Assembly (NCBI RefSeq): GCF_005116645.1 | Contig: NZ_SWCM01000003.1 | Location: 186,001 to 250,000, forward strand | Length of the DNA stretch: 64,000 nucleotides | Direction: 5' to 3' | DNA from: Desulfopila sp. IMCC35006 | Lineage (GTDB): Bacteria > Desulfobacterota > Desulfobulbia > Desulfobulbales > Desulfocapsaceae | Shown: one piece after another, positions 26,085-34,266 of the stretch | How the letters are laid out: every line of letters begins with the position of its first letter | Numbering within the stretch: the stretch's first letter is position 1 | The notes under the pieces: generated by a model | What the model was told of the DNA's origin: nothing | Seen by the model: the letters and a program-made list of their open reading frames with translations, nothing else | The model's database searches: none | Program-made: the position numbers and the translations under genes

Positions 26085-27326
26085 ATGAAAGTACAAAAGA
26101 TTCTGGTTGAGGAGCAAGACGAGCCTCCAGACGGTAGACAAAAATCAACCCCCCTCCCCTCTGCAGGACAACAAGCTCACTCCTTTCGCCAACGCTGGTT
26201 CCCTCACGCAACAGAAGAAAACTGGAACGACTGGCACTGGCAGCTCCGCCACCGCATAACCACTCTCAAACAACTGGAAACAATGTTCAAGCTGTCTGAT
26301 AATGAACGTAAAGGATTCCAGTTTCAAGATGTGACCCTGCCGCTGGCTATTACACCCTACTATGCCAGCCTCATCGACCCTGACACCCCAGAGCAGGCAA
26401 TCAGACGAGGAATGGTGCCGGTCGCAAGTGAACTTCTGGTGTCACCCGGAGAAGCTCGGGATCCCCTCGGCGAAGACGGTCATAGTCCGGTAAAAGGGAT
26501 CGTCCACCGCTACCCGGACCGGGTTCTGTTTCTGGTCACCGACTACTGCTCAAGCTACTGCCGCTACTGCACCCGTTCGCGCATGGTCGGCAGACGCAAA
26601 AAAGGCGGGGTAAAACAATGGCAGACAGCCATAAATTATATAGCCCGTCACCCGGAGATCCGGGACGTCCTCATCTCCGGCGGCGACCCTCTGACCCTTG
26701 CCGACGAGCAGCTCGACTGGATTTTAAGCAAACTGCGCCAGATCGAACACGTCGAAGTCATCCGTATCGGCACCAAAGCACCGATGGTCCTGCCCCAGCG
26801 GATTACCGCCGAGCTGGTGGATATGTTGAAAAAACACCACCCCCTGTGGATGAGCATCCACTGCATGCATCCCGATGAATTGACGACAGAATCACGCAGG
26901 GCCTGTACCATGCTGGCCGATGCCGGGATTCCGCTTGGCAGTCAGACTGTTCTGCTGGCCGGTATCAATGACTCTGTTGCCACGATGCGCGGCCTGATGC
27001 ACGGACTGATGAAGATACGGGTCAAGCCATATTACCTTTATCAATGCGATCCGATTATGGGCTCCTCACACTTCAGGACCCCGGTTTCTAAAGGTCTCGA
27101 GATATATCAAGGATTGCGGGGCCACACCACCGGCTACGCCGTTCCAACGTATGTCATCGATGCCCCCGGAGGCGGAGGAAAGATTCCGCTTATCCCGGAG
27201 ACGGTGGTTGGACGCGACGGCGACGATCTGCTGATTCGAAATTATGAAGGCAACGTGTATCGTTATCCAGATATGCCGGCGTGCAAGGCAGGACAGCAAG
27301 AGTGTGAGGGATCCCGATGCGAATAG
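26085..27326 (+). CDS. KamA-family lysine 2,3-aminomutase-like enzyme
   Basis: A 413-residue radical SAM/PLP enzyme of the KamA family. The [4Fe-4S] cysteines are C155, C159 and C162 (CSSYCRYC), followed by R164. The PLP lysine is K366 (DAPGGGGKIP). D322 (YQCDP) and D359 (VIDAP) match the two aspartates that bind the lysine side-chain ammonium in Clostridium subterminale lysine 2,3-aminomutase; glutamate 2,3-aminomutases differ there. The C terminus keeps a Cys-rich tail (C400, C407, C412). The likely reaction is L-lysine to L-beta-lysine. First gene of a compact operon; its 3' end overlaps the next gene by ten bases. Confidence 0.9.
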   Translation: MKVQKILVEEQDEPPDGRQKSTPLPSAGQQAHSFRQRWFPHATEENWNDWHWQLRHRITTLKQLETMFKLSDNERKGFQFQDVTLPLAITPYYASLIDPDTPEQAIRRGMVPVASELLVSPGEARDPLGEDGHSPVKGIVHRYPDRVLFLVTDYCSSYCRYCTRSRMVGRRKKGGVKQWQTAINYIARHPEIRDVLISGGDPLTLADEQLDWILSKLRQIEHVEVIRIGTKAPMVLPQRITAELVDMLKKHHPLWMSIHCMHPDELTTESRRACTMLADAGIPLGSQTVLLAGINDSVATMRGLMHGLMKIRVKPYYLYQCDPIMGSSHFRTPVSKGLEIYQGLRGHTTGYAVPTYVIDAPGGGGKIPLIPETVVGRDGDDLLIRNYEGNVYRYPDMPACKAGQQECEGSRCE

Positions 27327-28297
27327 GCATGACCTATGATCTGCGCGACGATTATCTTGCCGCAGGCATGAGTGAAGAAGAGACCGCTGAATTCGATAAG
27401 ATCGGCACCATAGAGGCAATTGAGAATGCCATCCGAACAGCCGGCCATGAAACGGTGCGAATCGGCAATATAACGAGCCTCGTCAAGCGCCTTGCCAGCA
27501 ATGAAAGCTGGGATCTGGTCTTTAATATCGCCGAAGGGCTGCATGGTTTCGGCCGGGAAGCACAGGTCCCGGCCCTGCTCGACGCCTATCAGATCCCTTA
27601 CGTCTTCTCCGGTCCCCTGGTGCAGGCGGTAACCCTGCACAAGGGCATATCCAAGCACGTGGTGCGGGACAGCGGGCTGCCTACGCCGGCCTTTGCGGTG
27701 GTCAATTGCCGGGAGGAAATCGCCGGAATTGACCTGCCGTATCCGCTTTTTGCCAAACCGGTTGCCGAAGGAACAGGCAAAGGGGTGACCGCCGCTTCAA
27801 AGATTACTGACAGCAGGATGCTGCAGACCACCTGCGAAAACCTGCTGGCAACATTTAAACAGCCGGTTCTGGTGGAAACATTTCTGCCGGGCAGGGAATT
27901 TACCGTGGGCATTGTCGGCAACAGCAGCGACGCCCGGTCTCTTGGCGTGCTGGAAGTAGTTCTGCTTGCAGATTCCGAACCGGATGTATACTCTTATCAT
28001 AACAAGGCAAATTTTGAGAACCTGGTAGAGTATCATGCGGTAGACGATGCCGAGGCGCAAAAAGCGGCAGAGGTGGCCCTGGCCTGTTACCGGGCACTTG
28101 GCTGTAACGATGCGGGGCGGGTTGATCTGCGCTCTGATGGTAACGGTCTGCCAAATTTTATCGAGATTAACTCCCTGGCGGGACTGCACCCGGAAATTTC
28201 CGATCTCAGCATCCTCGCCGGGAAACACGGCGTCAACTATCAACAGTTGATCAGCAGCATTCTTAATGCCGCCATAAAACGACTGGGGCTAAAGTAA
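27317..28297 (+). CDS. ATP-grasp ligase, D-Ala-D-Ala ligase type (first)
   Basis: A 326-residue ATP-grasp enzyme resembling D-alanine-D-alanine ligase. Visible elements are FNIAEG near the N-terminal domain, the ATP-binding stretch PLFAKPVAEGTGKGV with lysine, VLVETFLPGREFTVG, and the metal-binding end GRVDLRSD...FIEINSLAGLHP. Such enzymes activate a carboxylate as acyl phosphate and form a peptide-type bond. A second, diverged ATP-grasp gene follows. With KamA alongside, beta-lysine or a derivative is a reasonable substrate, but this is not shown. It is too specialised in context to be the cell-wall Ddl. Coupled to kamA by a ten-base overlap. Confidence 0.85.
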   Translation: MRIGMTYDLRDDYLAAGMSEEETAEFDKIGTIEAIENAIRTAGHETVRIGNITSLVKRLASNESWDLVFNIAEGLHGFGREAQVPALLDAYQIPYVFSGPLVQAVTLHKGISKHVVRDSGLPTPAFAVVNCREEIAGIDLPYPLFAKPVAEGTGKGVTAASKITDSRMLQTTCENLLATFKQPVLVETFLPGREFTVGIVGNSSDARSLGVLEVVLLADSEPDVYSYHNKANFENLVEYHAVDDAEAQKAAEVALACYRALGCNDAGRVDLRSDGNGLPNFIEINSLAGLHPEISDLSILAGKHGVNYQQLISSILNAAIKRLGLK

Positions 28298-28301
28298 AAA
28301 A

Positions 28302-29294
28302 GTGAAAAAAGCCATAGGGCTGATCCATAATCAGCCGATCCCCGAGGGTCAGGCCAACTGGGAATCGTCAGCCGATGTTATAGCCCAGGTTGAAGCGATT
28401 GAGACAGCCCTTGTTGATCTTGGGCACACCGCCGTCCGCATCCCCTTTACCAGGGATCTCGGCCGCCTCGTCCGGCAGATTGAAGAAGCCGGGATTTCTA
28501 TGGCGTTCAACCTCTGCGAATCGGTGGATGATAATCCACAATTTGCCGCCCACCCGGCGGCCGTTCTGGAGCTGATGAATATTCCCTTTACCGGCTCCCC
28601 GGCTGCGGCCTTGATGATAACGACGGATAAGCATCTGGTCAAACTGGTTTTGCAGGCTGCCGGCCTGAACACTCCGAGGTCTTGTCTCTATTCGGGGGAG
28701 GAGCCGGCTCATTATGCTCATATGCGATTCCCGGTGATTCTCAAGCCGCAGTTTCAGGACGCAAGCATCGGCATCGATCAGGAATCGGTGATAACCGATC
28801 CCGGTCGGGTGCCGGCAGCGTTGCGAAAATTTTATGGGTTATACGGGCCGATTGTGGTGGAAGAGTATATTGATGGACGGGAATTCAATATCTCCCTGAT
28901 GGGCGCTGCCCACCCCGAGGTCATGCCTGCTGCCGAGATCGATTTTACCGGGTTCCCCGACGACCTGTTCAAAATTGTCGGCTATCGCGCAAAATGGGAA
29001 CCCGAATCAATCGAATACCGGCAAACACAGCGGACATTCCCGGCTCTGCCTGCTGACATGGCAGAAGATATGGCATCGGTTGCCACACAATGCTACCAGC
29101 TCTTTGGTCTGCGCGATTACGGCCGGGTCGATCTTCGCCTTGATGCAAACAACAAGGCGTATATCCTGGAAATAAATGCCAACCCCTGTCTCAGCCCGGA
29201 CGCCGGATTCCCGGCCGCGGTGCAGCAGAGCGGGCTTGATTACACGGCTATGGTCGAGAAAATCGTTTCCTTTGTCAGTACCAGGAGTACATAA
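28302..29294 (+). CDS. ATP-grasp ligase, D-Ala-D-Ala ligase type (second)
   Basis: A 330-residue ATP-grasp protein with start GTG 28302, four bases after the preceding gene. Core elements are FNLCESVDDNP, FPVILKPQFQDASIGI (ATP-binding lysine), VVEEYIDGREFNISLMG and GRVDLRLDANNKAYILEINANPCL. It is clearly related to the first ATP-grasp enzyme but diverged, so the pair probably adds two different groups or forms two successive bonds. The ligand-binding region between residues 215 and 245 differs markedly, with an aromatic stretch (FTGFPDDLFKIVGYRAKWEP). The substrate is unknown. Confidence 0.85.
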   Translation: MKKAIGLIHNQPIPEGQANWESSADVIAQVEAIETALVDLGHTAVRIPFTRDLGRLVRQIEEAGISMAFNLCESVDDNPQFAAHPAAVLELMNIPFTGSPAAALMITTDKHLVKLVLQAAGLNTPRSCLYSGEEPAHYAHMRFPVILKPQFQDASIGIDQESVITDPGRVPAALRKFYGLYGPIVVEEYIDGREFNISLMGAAHPEVMPAAEIDFTGFPDDLFKIVGYRAKWEPESIEYRQTQRTFPALPADMAEDMASVATQCYQLFGLRDYGRVDLRLDANNKAYILEINANPCLSPDAGFPAAVQQSGLDYTAMVEKIVSFVSTRST

Positions 29295-29296
29295 CG

Positions 29297-29764
29297 ATGT
29301 TTATCCGCGCCATCATTCCCGAAGACCGGGAGCAGCTTATACAAATTATAGTAAAGCAAAAAAATTTTCTCCAGTGCGAGATCGATATAGCCACTGAAGT
29401 GATTGACGAGACGTTCAACCCGGCGGAGGATTACCAGGCCCTGGCCGCGTTTGATAATGACCGACGTCTCCTTGGATTTATCAGTTTTGGACCGATCCCG
29501 CTGACCGTCAATCGTTTTGACATCTACTGGATAGCCGTCGACCCGGACAATGGTCGACACGGAACCGGCACTGTGCTGCTTACAGAAATGGAAAACCGGC
29601 TGAAGAAATCCGGCTCCGGCCATATCTATGTTGAGACTTCATCAACGGAAGGCTACCTGCCGGCAAGATTGTTTTATGAAAAAAATAACTACCAGCTGGT
29701 CAGCCACCTGAAGGATTTTTATCGGGATGGTGATGACAGAATGATCTACAGGAAAATCTACTGA
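29297..29764 (+). CDS. GNAT-family N-acetyltransferase
   Basis: A 155-residue GNAT acyltransferase. The acetyl-CoA-binding segment is VDPDNGRHGTGTVLLTEME (about residues 75-93), followed by the strand IYVETSS and the usual C-terminal LFYEKNNYQ. In the known Ablb pathway a GNAT acetylates beta-lysine made by the aminomutase to N-epsilon-acetyl-beta-lysine. Here the position in a KamA operon makes that a reasonable hypothesis, though sequence alone does not fix the acceptor. Starts two bases after the ATP-grasp gene. Confidence 0.85.
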   Translation: MFIRAIIPEDREQLIQIIVKQKNFLQCEIDIATEVIDETFNPAEDYQALAAFDNDRRLLGFISFGPIPLTVNRFDIYWIAVDPDNGRHGTGTVLLTEMENRLKKSGSGHIYVETSSTEGYLPARLFYEKNNYQLVSHLKDFYRDGDDRMIYRKIY

Positions 29765-29765
29765 C

Positions 29766-31508
29766 ATGTTTAGAATCAGACGGATATATGACAACGCCCT
29801 GGCCATCGACCAGGATGCGATCACCGAGGTGCAGCGGATCCTCCGTCTGCAGTTTGCCGATTTACCGGCAGAAGCGGGCTCAAGCCTGTTGCAGAAACTC
29901 GCCGACCCGCTCAAATACCGGTTGCAGACCATCCTTTTTGTCGCCAACGATCATCGCGGCCGGATTAAAGGTTTTGCCATTGTCAATCATGCTCCGGATT
30001 TGCACTTCTGCTATCTGGATTTTATCTCCGTCGATTTGATAACCTCGGGCGGTATCGGCGGAGCTCTGTATACCAGGGTGCAGGATGAAGCCAGGCGACT
30101 CCAGAGCGTCGGCATTTTTCTTGAATGTCTGCCGGATGATCCGGCATTGTGCAGCGACAAAGCCATCCTGAAGCAAAATAAAGCCCGCCTGCGTTTTTAT
30201 GAGCGTTTTGGCGTGCAGGTTATCAGCAATACAGCCTACGAAACGCCCCTGAAAGAGGGGGACGAATGCCCGCCATATCTTCTTTTTGACGGCCTGGGCA
30301 ATACCCGGACCCTGGACTGCGCATATGCAAAAAAAGTCGTGCACGCGATACTCACCAGAAAATACGGCAAGCTCTGTTCGGAAGAATATAACGCCAGGGT
30401 ACTCGACTCCTTTCGTGACGATCCGGTCAAATTCAGGGCTCCCCGCTATATAAAAGCAGTCGAAAAGCTTGAATTTCCCGAAGCCGTTTCCATCGACAAA
30501 CGCATTGCGCTTATAGTCAATGAGGGGCACGACATCCATCACATCCACGAGCGCGGCTATGTCGAGGCTCCGGTGCGAATTTCATCCATCCAGAAAGGCA
30601 TCATGCCGACCGGCCTGTTCGATCCCTTCCCCGCCCGCGAGTTTCCGGAAAAACATATCAAGGCAGTGCATAAAGGAGATTTTGTCGAGTACCTCAAACG
30701 GATGTGCCAGACCCTGGAACATGGCAAATCGGTCTATCCTTACGTATTCCCCATCAGAAATGCTGCCAAACCGCCGAAAGAAATGCCGGTCCGCGCTGGT
30801 TACTACTGCATCGACACCTTTACACCCCTTAACCGAAATGCCTACCCGGCCGCAAAAGGCGCCGTTAATTGTGCTTTGAGTGCGGCACACAAGATATTAA
30901 CAGGATACCGCATCAGCTACGCTCTGGTCCGACCGCCCGGCCACCACGCCGAGAGCAAAGTCTTCGGCGGTTTCTGTTATTTGAACTCCAGCGCCATCGC
31001 AGCCCAATACCTCACGGTCTATGGTCGGGTAGCAGTCCTTGATGTGGATTACCACCATGGCAACGGGACCCAGGATATCTTTTACCAGCGCGACGATGTG
31101 CTGACCGTTTCCATCCATGGCCATCCGAGTTTTGCCTATCCTTACTTCAGCGGTTTTTCCGACGAGACGGGTGAAGGCAAAGGAATTGGCTTTAATCGGA
31201 ACTATCCCATGCCGGAGGCCCTCGATGGAGAAGGCTACCGCCATGTTTTGGAGCGGGCCCTGAAACGGATAGCAAAATTCAAGCCGCAGTTTCTGGTATT
31301 AGCCCTTGGCTTAGATACAGTACGTAAAGACCCGACCGGAACCTGGTCCTTGTCGGCGGCTGATCTGAAGCTGAACGGTCAGATGATTGGCGCTCTGCAG
31401 CTGCCAACGGTGGTCGTACAGGAAGGCGGCTATCGCTCCCGCTCACTCGGCGCCAACGCCCGCAATTTTTTCCTGGGTTTATGGACAGGCATGCACAGCA
31501 GTGAATGA
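29766..31508 (+). CDS. GNAT-HDAC fusion (acetyltransferase plus acetylpolyamine-hydrolase-type deacetylase)
   Basis: A 580-residue two-domain protein. Residues 1-160 are GNAT-like but weak in the P-loop (SGGIGGALYTRVQDEARR, about 94-111). Residues about 245-575 form a class II HDAC/acetylpolyamine amidohydrolase domain with H393-H394 (RPPGHHAE), zinc ligands D428, H430 (DVDYHHGNG) and D517 (LGLDT), and catalytic Y556 (EGGY). All catalytic residues are present, so deacetylase activity is expected, probably on an acetylated amine such as an acetyl-lysine-derived compound. One polypeptide would thus add and remove acyl groups. The gene follows the GNAT by one base and overlaps the next by four. 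Confidence 0.85.
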   Translation: MFRIRRIYDNALAIDQDAITEVQRILRLQFADLPAEAGSSLLQKLADPLKYRLQTILFVANDHRGRIKGFAIVNHAPDLHFCYLDFISVDLITSGGIGGALYTRVQDEARRLQSVGIFLECLPDDPALCSDKAILKQNKARLRFYERFGVQVISNTAYETPLKEGDECPPYLLFDGLGNTRTLDCAYAKKVVHAILTRKYGKLCSEEYNARVLDSFRDDPVKFRAPRYIKAVEKLEFPEAVSIDKRIALIVNEGHDIHHIHERGYVEAPVRISSIQKGIMPTGLFDPFPAREFPEKHIKAVHKGDFVEYLKRMCQTLEHGKSVYPYVFPIRNAAKPPKEMPVRAGYYCIDTFTPLNRNAYPAAKGAVNCALSAAHKILTGYRISYALVRPPGHHAESKVFGGFCYLNSSAIAAQYLTVYGRVAVLDVDYHHGNGTQDIFYQRDDVLTVSIHGHPSFAYPYFSGFSDETGEGKGIGFNRNYPMPEALDGEGYRHVLERALKRIAKFKPQFLVLALGLDTVRKDPTGTWSLSAADLKLNGQMIGALQLPTVVVQEGGYRSRSLGANARNFFLGLWTGMHSSE

Positions 31509-32716
31509 AGCTCATTAAGGCACGAATACGAGGCACAGGGAAACTGAGGGAAAGTCAGTGGTTTGAGGTGGGTCCTCATCTCAATCTGTTTCAATTTCCA
31601 GGTGAACAGGGCCCCGGGAATGGCAGGAGTTTTCTGCAAATTCTGCAGTCCATCAACCCGACCTATGTCATTCGAAGCCGCCAGCCTTTTCGCGGTTTGC
31701 CGACCCATATTGACCAAAATGGCCATACCAGACGAATAAATCCAGCCAAAAAGACGATTGCCCTCGCCGTCTTCAGTGCCACGCCCGAGCTGGTGCGGGA
31801 TCTCTCCCCTCTTGGGGAATGGTTCTATGAAACGGATCGCATCGAAGTGGGCAGACGGTTTGATTACTCGCGGTGGATCAATTTCGTTGAACTCGCCTCG
31901 TCAACCAGGTGGAGTGAGCTCTCCAACGATATCGGAATACTACTCTCTGAGGCCGGCCGGATTCGTCCAGATAGCACGCCCCCGCCAGGGGAGCTGGACC
32001 GCCTGAAACCGGCAGATCGGATAATAGATCAAGTGCAGGAAAGCCTGCTGCAATGGCTGCACAAGCTACAGCCTGAACTGCAACAGAGCTCGAGCCAACT
32101 CATTGAAAAAATTATTACCGCCGTAATGCGGGCAACACATTTTCAGAACGCCCGCAATATTGTCCGCAGCCGACTGCCTCTTTTTGTTATCCTTGGCACT
32201 GACCCTGAATTGCTGGATCTCTCTGATCTGCTGCCGTTAATTTCTCAGAGAATAACCGCAGGAGGTGAACAATCTGAAGCCGACTCCCGAACATTTCTCA
32301 ACACGCTCAACGAGCAACTGAAGGCCTTAGAGTTTTCCGGCATGATGCTCCGAGTCGAATCCACTCCGGATGGAATTCTCTTGAAAAGAGATGAAAAACC
32401 GGTCCACCTGTCGGTTGAAGAAACAGACCCATCTCTATTATCACTTCACCAGATGCAGGCAAAAGCCGCGCTGGCCATTGCCTACAGCCGGATGGTCTGC
32501 CAAACCGAACCGATATTGCTGTTTGCCGGGCCTGAGCAGACGCTGCCCGCCGCACTCCATCCCGAACTGGCAGATTTTATACTCAATATTTCAAAGAGCT
32601 GCCAATGCCTGTACTGCTTGAGCGATATCGATATTTTTCCGGACGATTCGGCATACAGGCGATACAATGTTGCTGAAGACTCGCTTTTACCGATGCCCAT
32701 GGACGAACACAAGTGA
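31505..32716 (+). CDS. Degenerate RecF/ABC-ATPase-like protein, end of kamA operon
   Basis: A 403-residue protein of unknown function. The N terminus (MKLIKARIRGTGKLR... LNLFQFPGEQGPGNGRSF) resembles the start of an SMC/RecF-type ATPase, but the Walker A lysine is an arginine (GNGRS) and the spacing is off. A signature-like LSLHQMQAKAALAIAYSRM and a hydrophobic ILLFAGPEQTLPAALHPE segment in the last third resemble the ABC signature and a Walker B that has lost its acidic pair. It is therefore probably not a working ATPase; it may bind or scaffold. It overlaps the GNAT-HDAC stop by four bases. Similarity is a visual judgement, so confidence in the fold is low. Confidence 0.55.
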   Translation: MKLIKARIRGTGKLRESQWFEVGPHLNLFQFPGEQGPGNGRSFLQILQSINPTYVIRSRQPFRGLPTHIDQNGHTRRINPAKKTIALAVFSATPELVRDLSPLGEWFYETDRIEVGRRFDYSRWINFVELASSTRWSELSNDIGILLSEAGRIRPDSTPPPGELDRLKPADRIIDQVQESLLQWLHKLQPELQQSSSQLIEKIITAVMRATHFQNARNIVRSRLPLFVILGTDPELLDLSDLLPLISQRITAGGEQSEADSRTFLNTLNEQLKALEFSGMMLRVESTPDGILLKRDEKPVHLSVEETDPSLLSLHQMQAKAALAIAYSRMVCQTEPILLFAGPEQTLPAALHPELADFILNISKSCQCLYCLSDIDIFPDDSAYRRYNVAEDSLLPMPMDEHK

Positions 32717-32785
32717 ACCTTGTATACTAACGAGGTTAATGAGTACCCGTCCACTTGCCAACCTTCCATCCAGGATCAACAACCG

Positions 32786-33292
32786 ATGTCCGATTTCCTT
32801 CTCTCCCAGATCCTTATCGGGATTGCCATCTGCACTGATACGATCTCCTTTCAATTCAAGGAACGAAAAAAGATCGTGGCATGTCTGCTTGTCTCCTGCA
32901 CCTTGATCTCCGCCCATTTCATGCTGCTCGGCCATTGGACTGCAGCCGGTCTCGGTTTGGTTGCCGCACTGCGCTTCACCACCAGTATGTTTTCCACTTC
33001 AAAAAAACTGATGGCTTTTTTTATTATTGCCACAATTGTTATTTCAATCGCCACCTACGAAGGATTCCTATCCATTCTCGGCTGTTCCGGCGGCCTTTTT
33101 GGGACCGTTGCCTCCTTCTGTAAAGAAGACAAATTACTCAGGCAGTTAATGTTGATCGGGACATGTCTGTGGATCGTGCATAATTTTCTTGCGGGATCCC
33201 CGGGGGCAGTGTTGATGGAAGCCATTTTTATCAGCAGCAACCTGGTCGGCTATTTCCGGTTTTATATCCGTCCGAAAGGTCAGGTACTTTAG
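32786..33292 (+). CDS. YgjV-like inner membrane protein
   Basis: A 168-residue membrane protein with about six helices, matching the YgjV family (KERKKIVACLLVSCTLISAHF near the start and SSNLVGYFRFYIRP at the end). No function is established for the family. ATG 32786 gives the natural N terminus MSDFLLSQ; a TTG 22 codons upstream is unlikely. It begins 69 bases after the kamA operon and could be read through from it, but a shared role is not indicated. Confidence 0.75.
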   Translation: MSDFLLSQILIGIAICTDTISFQFKERKKIVACLLVSCTLISAHFMLLGHWTAAGLGLVAALRFTTSMFSTSKKLMAFFIIATIVISIATYEGFLSILGCSGGLFGTVASFCKEDKLLRQLMLIGTCLWIVHNFLAGSPGAVLMEAIFISSNLVGYFRFYIRPKGQVL

Positions 33293-33580
33293 TGACTTAG
33301 AAAAAATCATCTTGTGTTTTTTACAAGATGATTTTTTCGTGAAGGAACTTACCCCGCAATGCTTTTAGGCGGGGTTAGAGACCTAGAAATAATTACCTTG
33401 TCCTGTTTACAAGAGAACTTTTTCGTGAAGGAACTTACCCCGCAATGCTTTTAGGCGGGGTTAGTGGCTTGCGGCCCTATCGTCTCGTGCTTTTTACGAG
33501 ATCATTTTTTCGTGAAGGAACTTATACCCGACAAGCGAGTACTAAAAAGAGTCCCGCAATGCTTTTGGGCGGGGTTAACG
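33292..33580 (+). repeat. Three tandem copies of an 86-bp hairpin repeat (family B)
   Basis: Units start at 33292, 33378 and 33464, exactly 86 bases apart. Each has two hairpins: an A/T-rich one (in unit 1 a perfect 15-bp stem, AAAAAATCATCTTGT at 33301-33315 with ACAAGATGATTTTTT at 33323-33337) and a GC-rich one (ACCCCGC / GCGGGGT), separated by CGTGAAGGAACTT. Unit 3 carries an extra insert of about 29 bases (GACAAGCGAGTACTAAAAAG), also found at 1.25 and 52.7 kb. It lies between convergent genes and probably terminates transcription in both directions. It is not a CRISPR array: there are no spacers, only tandem units. Confidence 0.85.
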
Positions 33581-33641
33581 GCGTACTATTTACTGATCTT
33601 GTGCATTTAAAATATCCCGATTGTCCCGCCGCTCACCAAAC

Positions 33642-34043
33642 CTAACCCAACACCTTCCGCTTAAAAGCACAATACCCCGAACGAGGTCCCACCAGCGGAT
33701 GATTCCGGCACGTCTCCGGCCGCTGGGTATAAATCGTACAGCGCCTGGTCCGGCGTTCTAAAAAGATGCAATCGCCATTGGCCATCCTGGCCAGGGTAAA
33801 CGTCTCGCTTTTCGAATGAAAATGGTCGATCATATGTTGTTTCATCAACCTTCTGGCAACCTGCTTGAGTTCAGCCTGCAGCTCGAATTCGTCCATCAAT
33901 TCCATGCGGATTAGATCCGACGGCTTCACCTCCACCGGCAGACTGCAACAGGAAGCAGCGCAATGCTCACACAGGCTTTTGCTATATTTAGCCCAGGTAG
34001 CGGTATTGTCGACATCTGCCTGCATCGCGGGCAACTGAATCAT
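33642..34043 (-). CDS. YkgJ-family cysteine-cluster protein
   Basis: A 133-residue YkgJ-family protein with cysteines C25, C28 (CEHC), C32-C33, C92, C102, C112 and C125, the usual arrangement for a putative Fe-S or zinc site. ATG 34043 is preceded by GGAG, and the family-like part begins just after; a much longer frame upstream is not supported. Function unknown. It is the second such gene in the window, only distantly similar to the one at 20.9 kb. Confidence 0.75.
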   Translation of the reverse strand: MIQLPAMQADVDNTATWAKYSKSLCEHCAASCCSLPVEVKPSDLIRMELMDEFELQAELKQVARRLMKQHMIDHFHSKSETFTLARMANGDCIFLERRTRRCTIYTQRPETCRNHPLVGPRSGYCAFKRKVLG

Positions 34044-34266
34044 GAGAAAGCACTCCGGCTTGAAAAAAAATGGCCGATATTTACCATAAGTCCAATCGGA
34101 GTGCGAACTTTTTCCCCCTTCAAAAAAAACAAACCTGGAGACAACACAATGCAATAGTATTGCGTCTTCATGTACCATCAGGTATTGAGTGTGAAGGAAA
34201 AGAACCACTATTTTTTTCCTTTAGCCATCAACGATTCCAGGTTTATACAAGATTATCAGAGTTGAC

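Noticed and set aside
27317-29294. Annotation of the ATP-grasp pair as cell-wall D-Ala-D-Ala ligases (ddl)
   Set aside because: Two diverged copies in a KamA/GNAT/HDAC operon, away from mur genes, point to another ligase role.
33292-33580. Possible CRISPR array
   Set aside because: The repeats are tandem 86-bp units with no spacers, and no cas gene is nearby; they are hairpin repeats.
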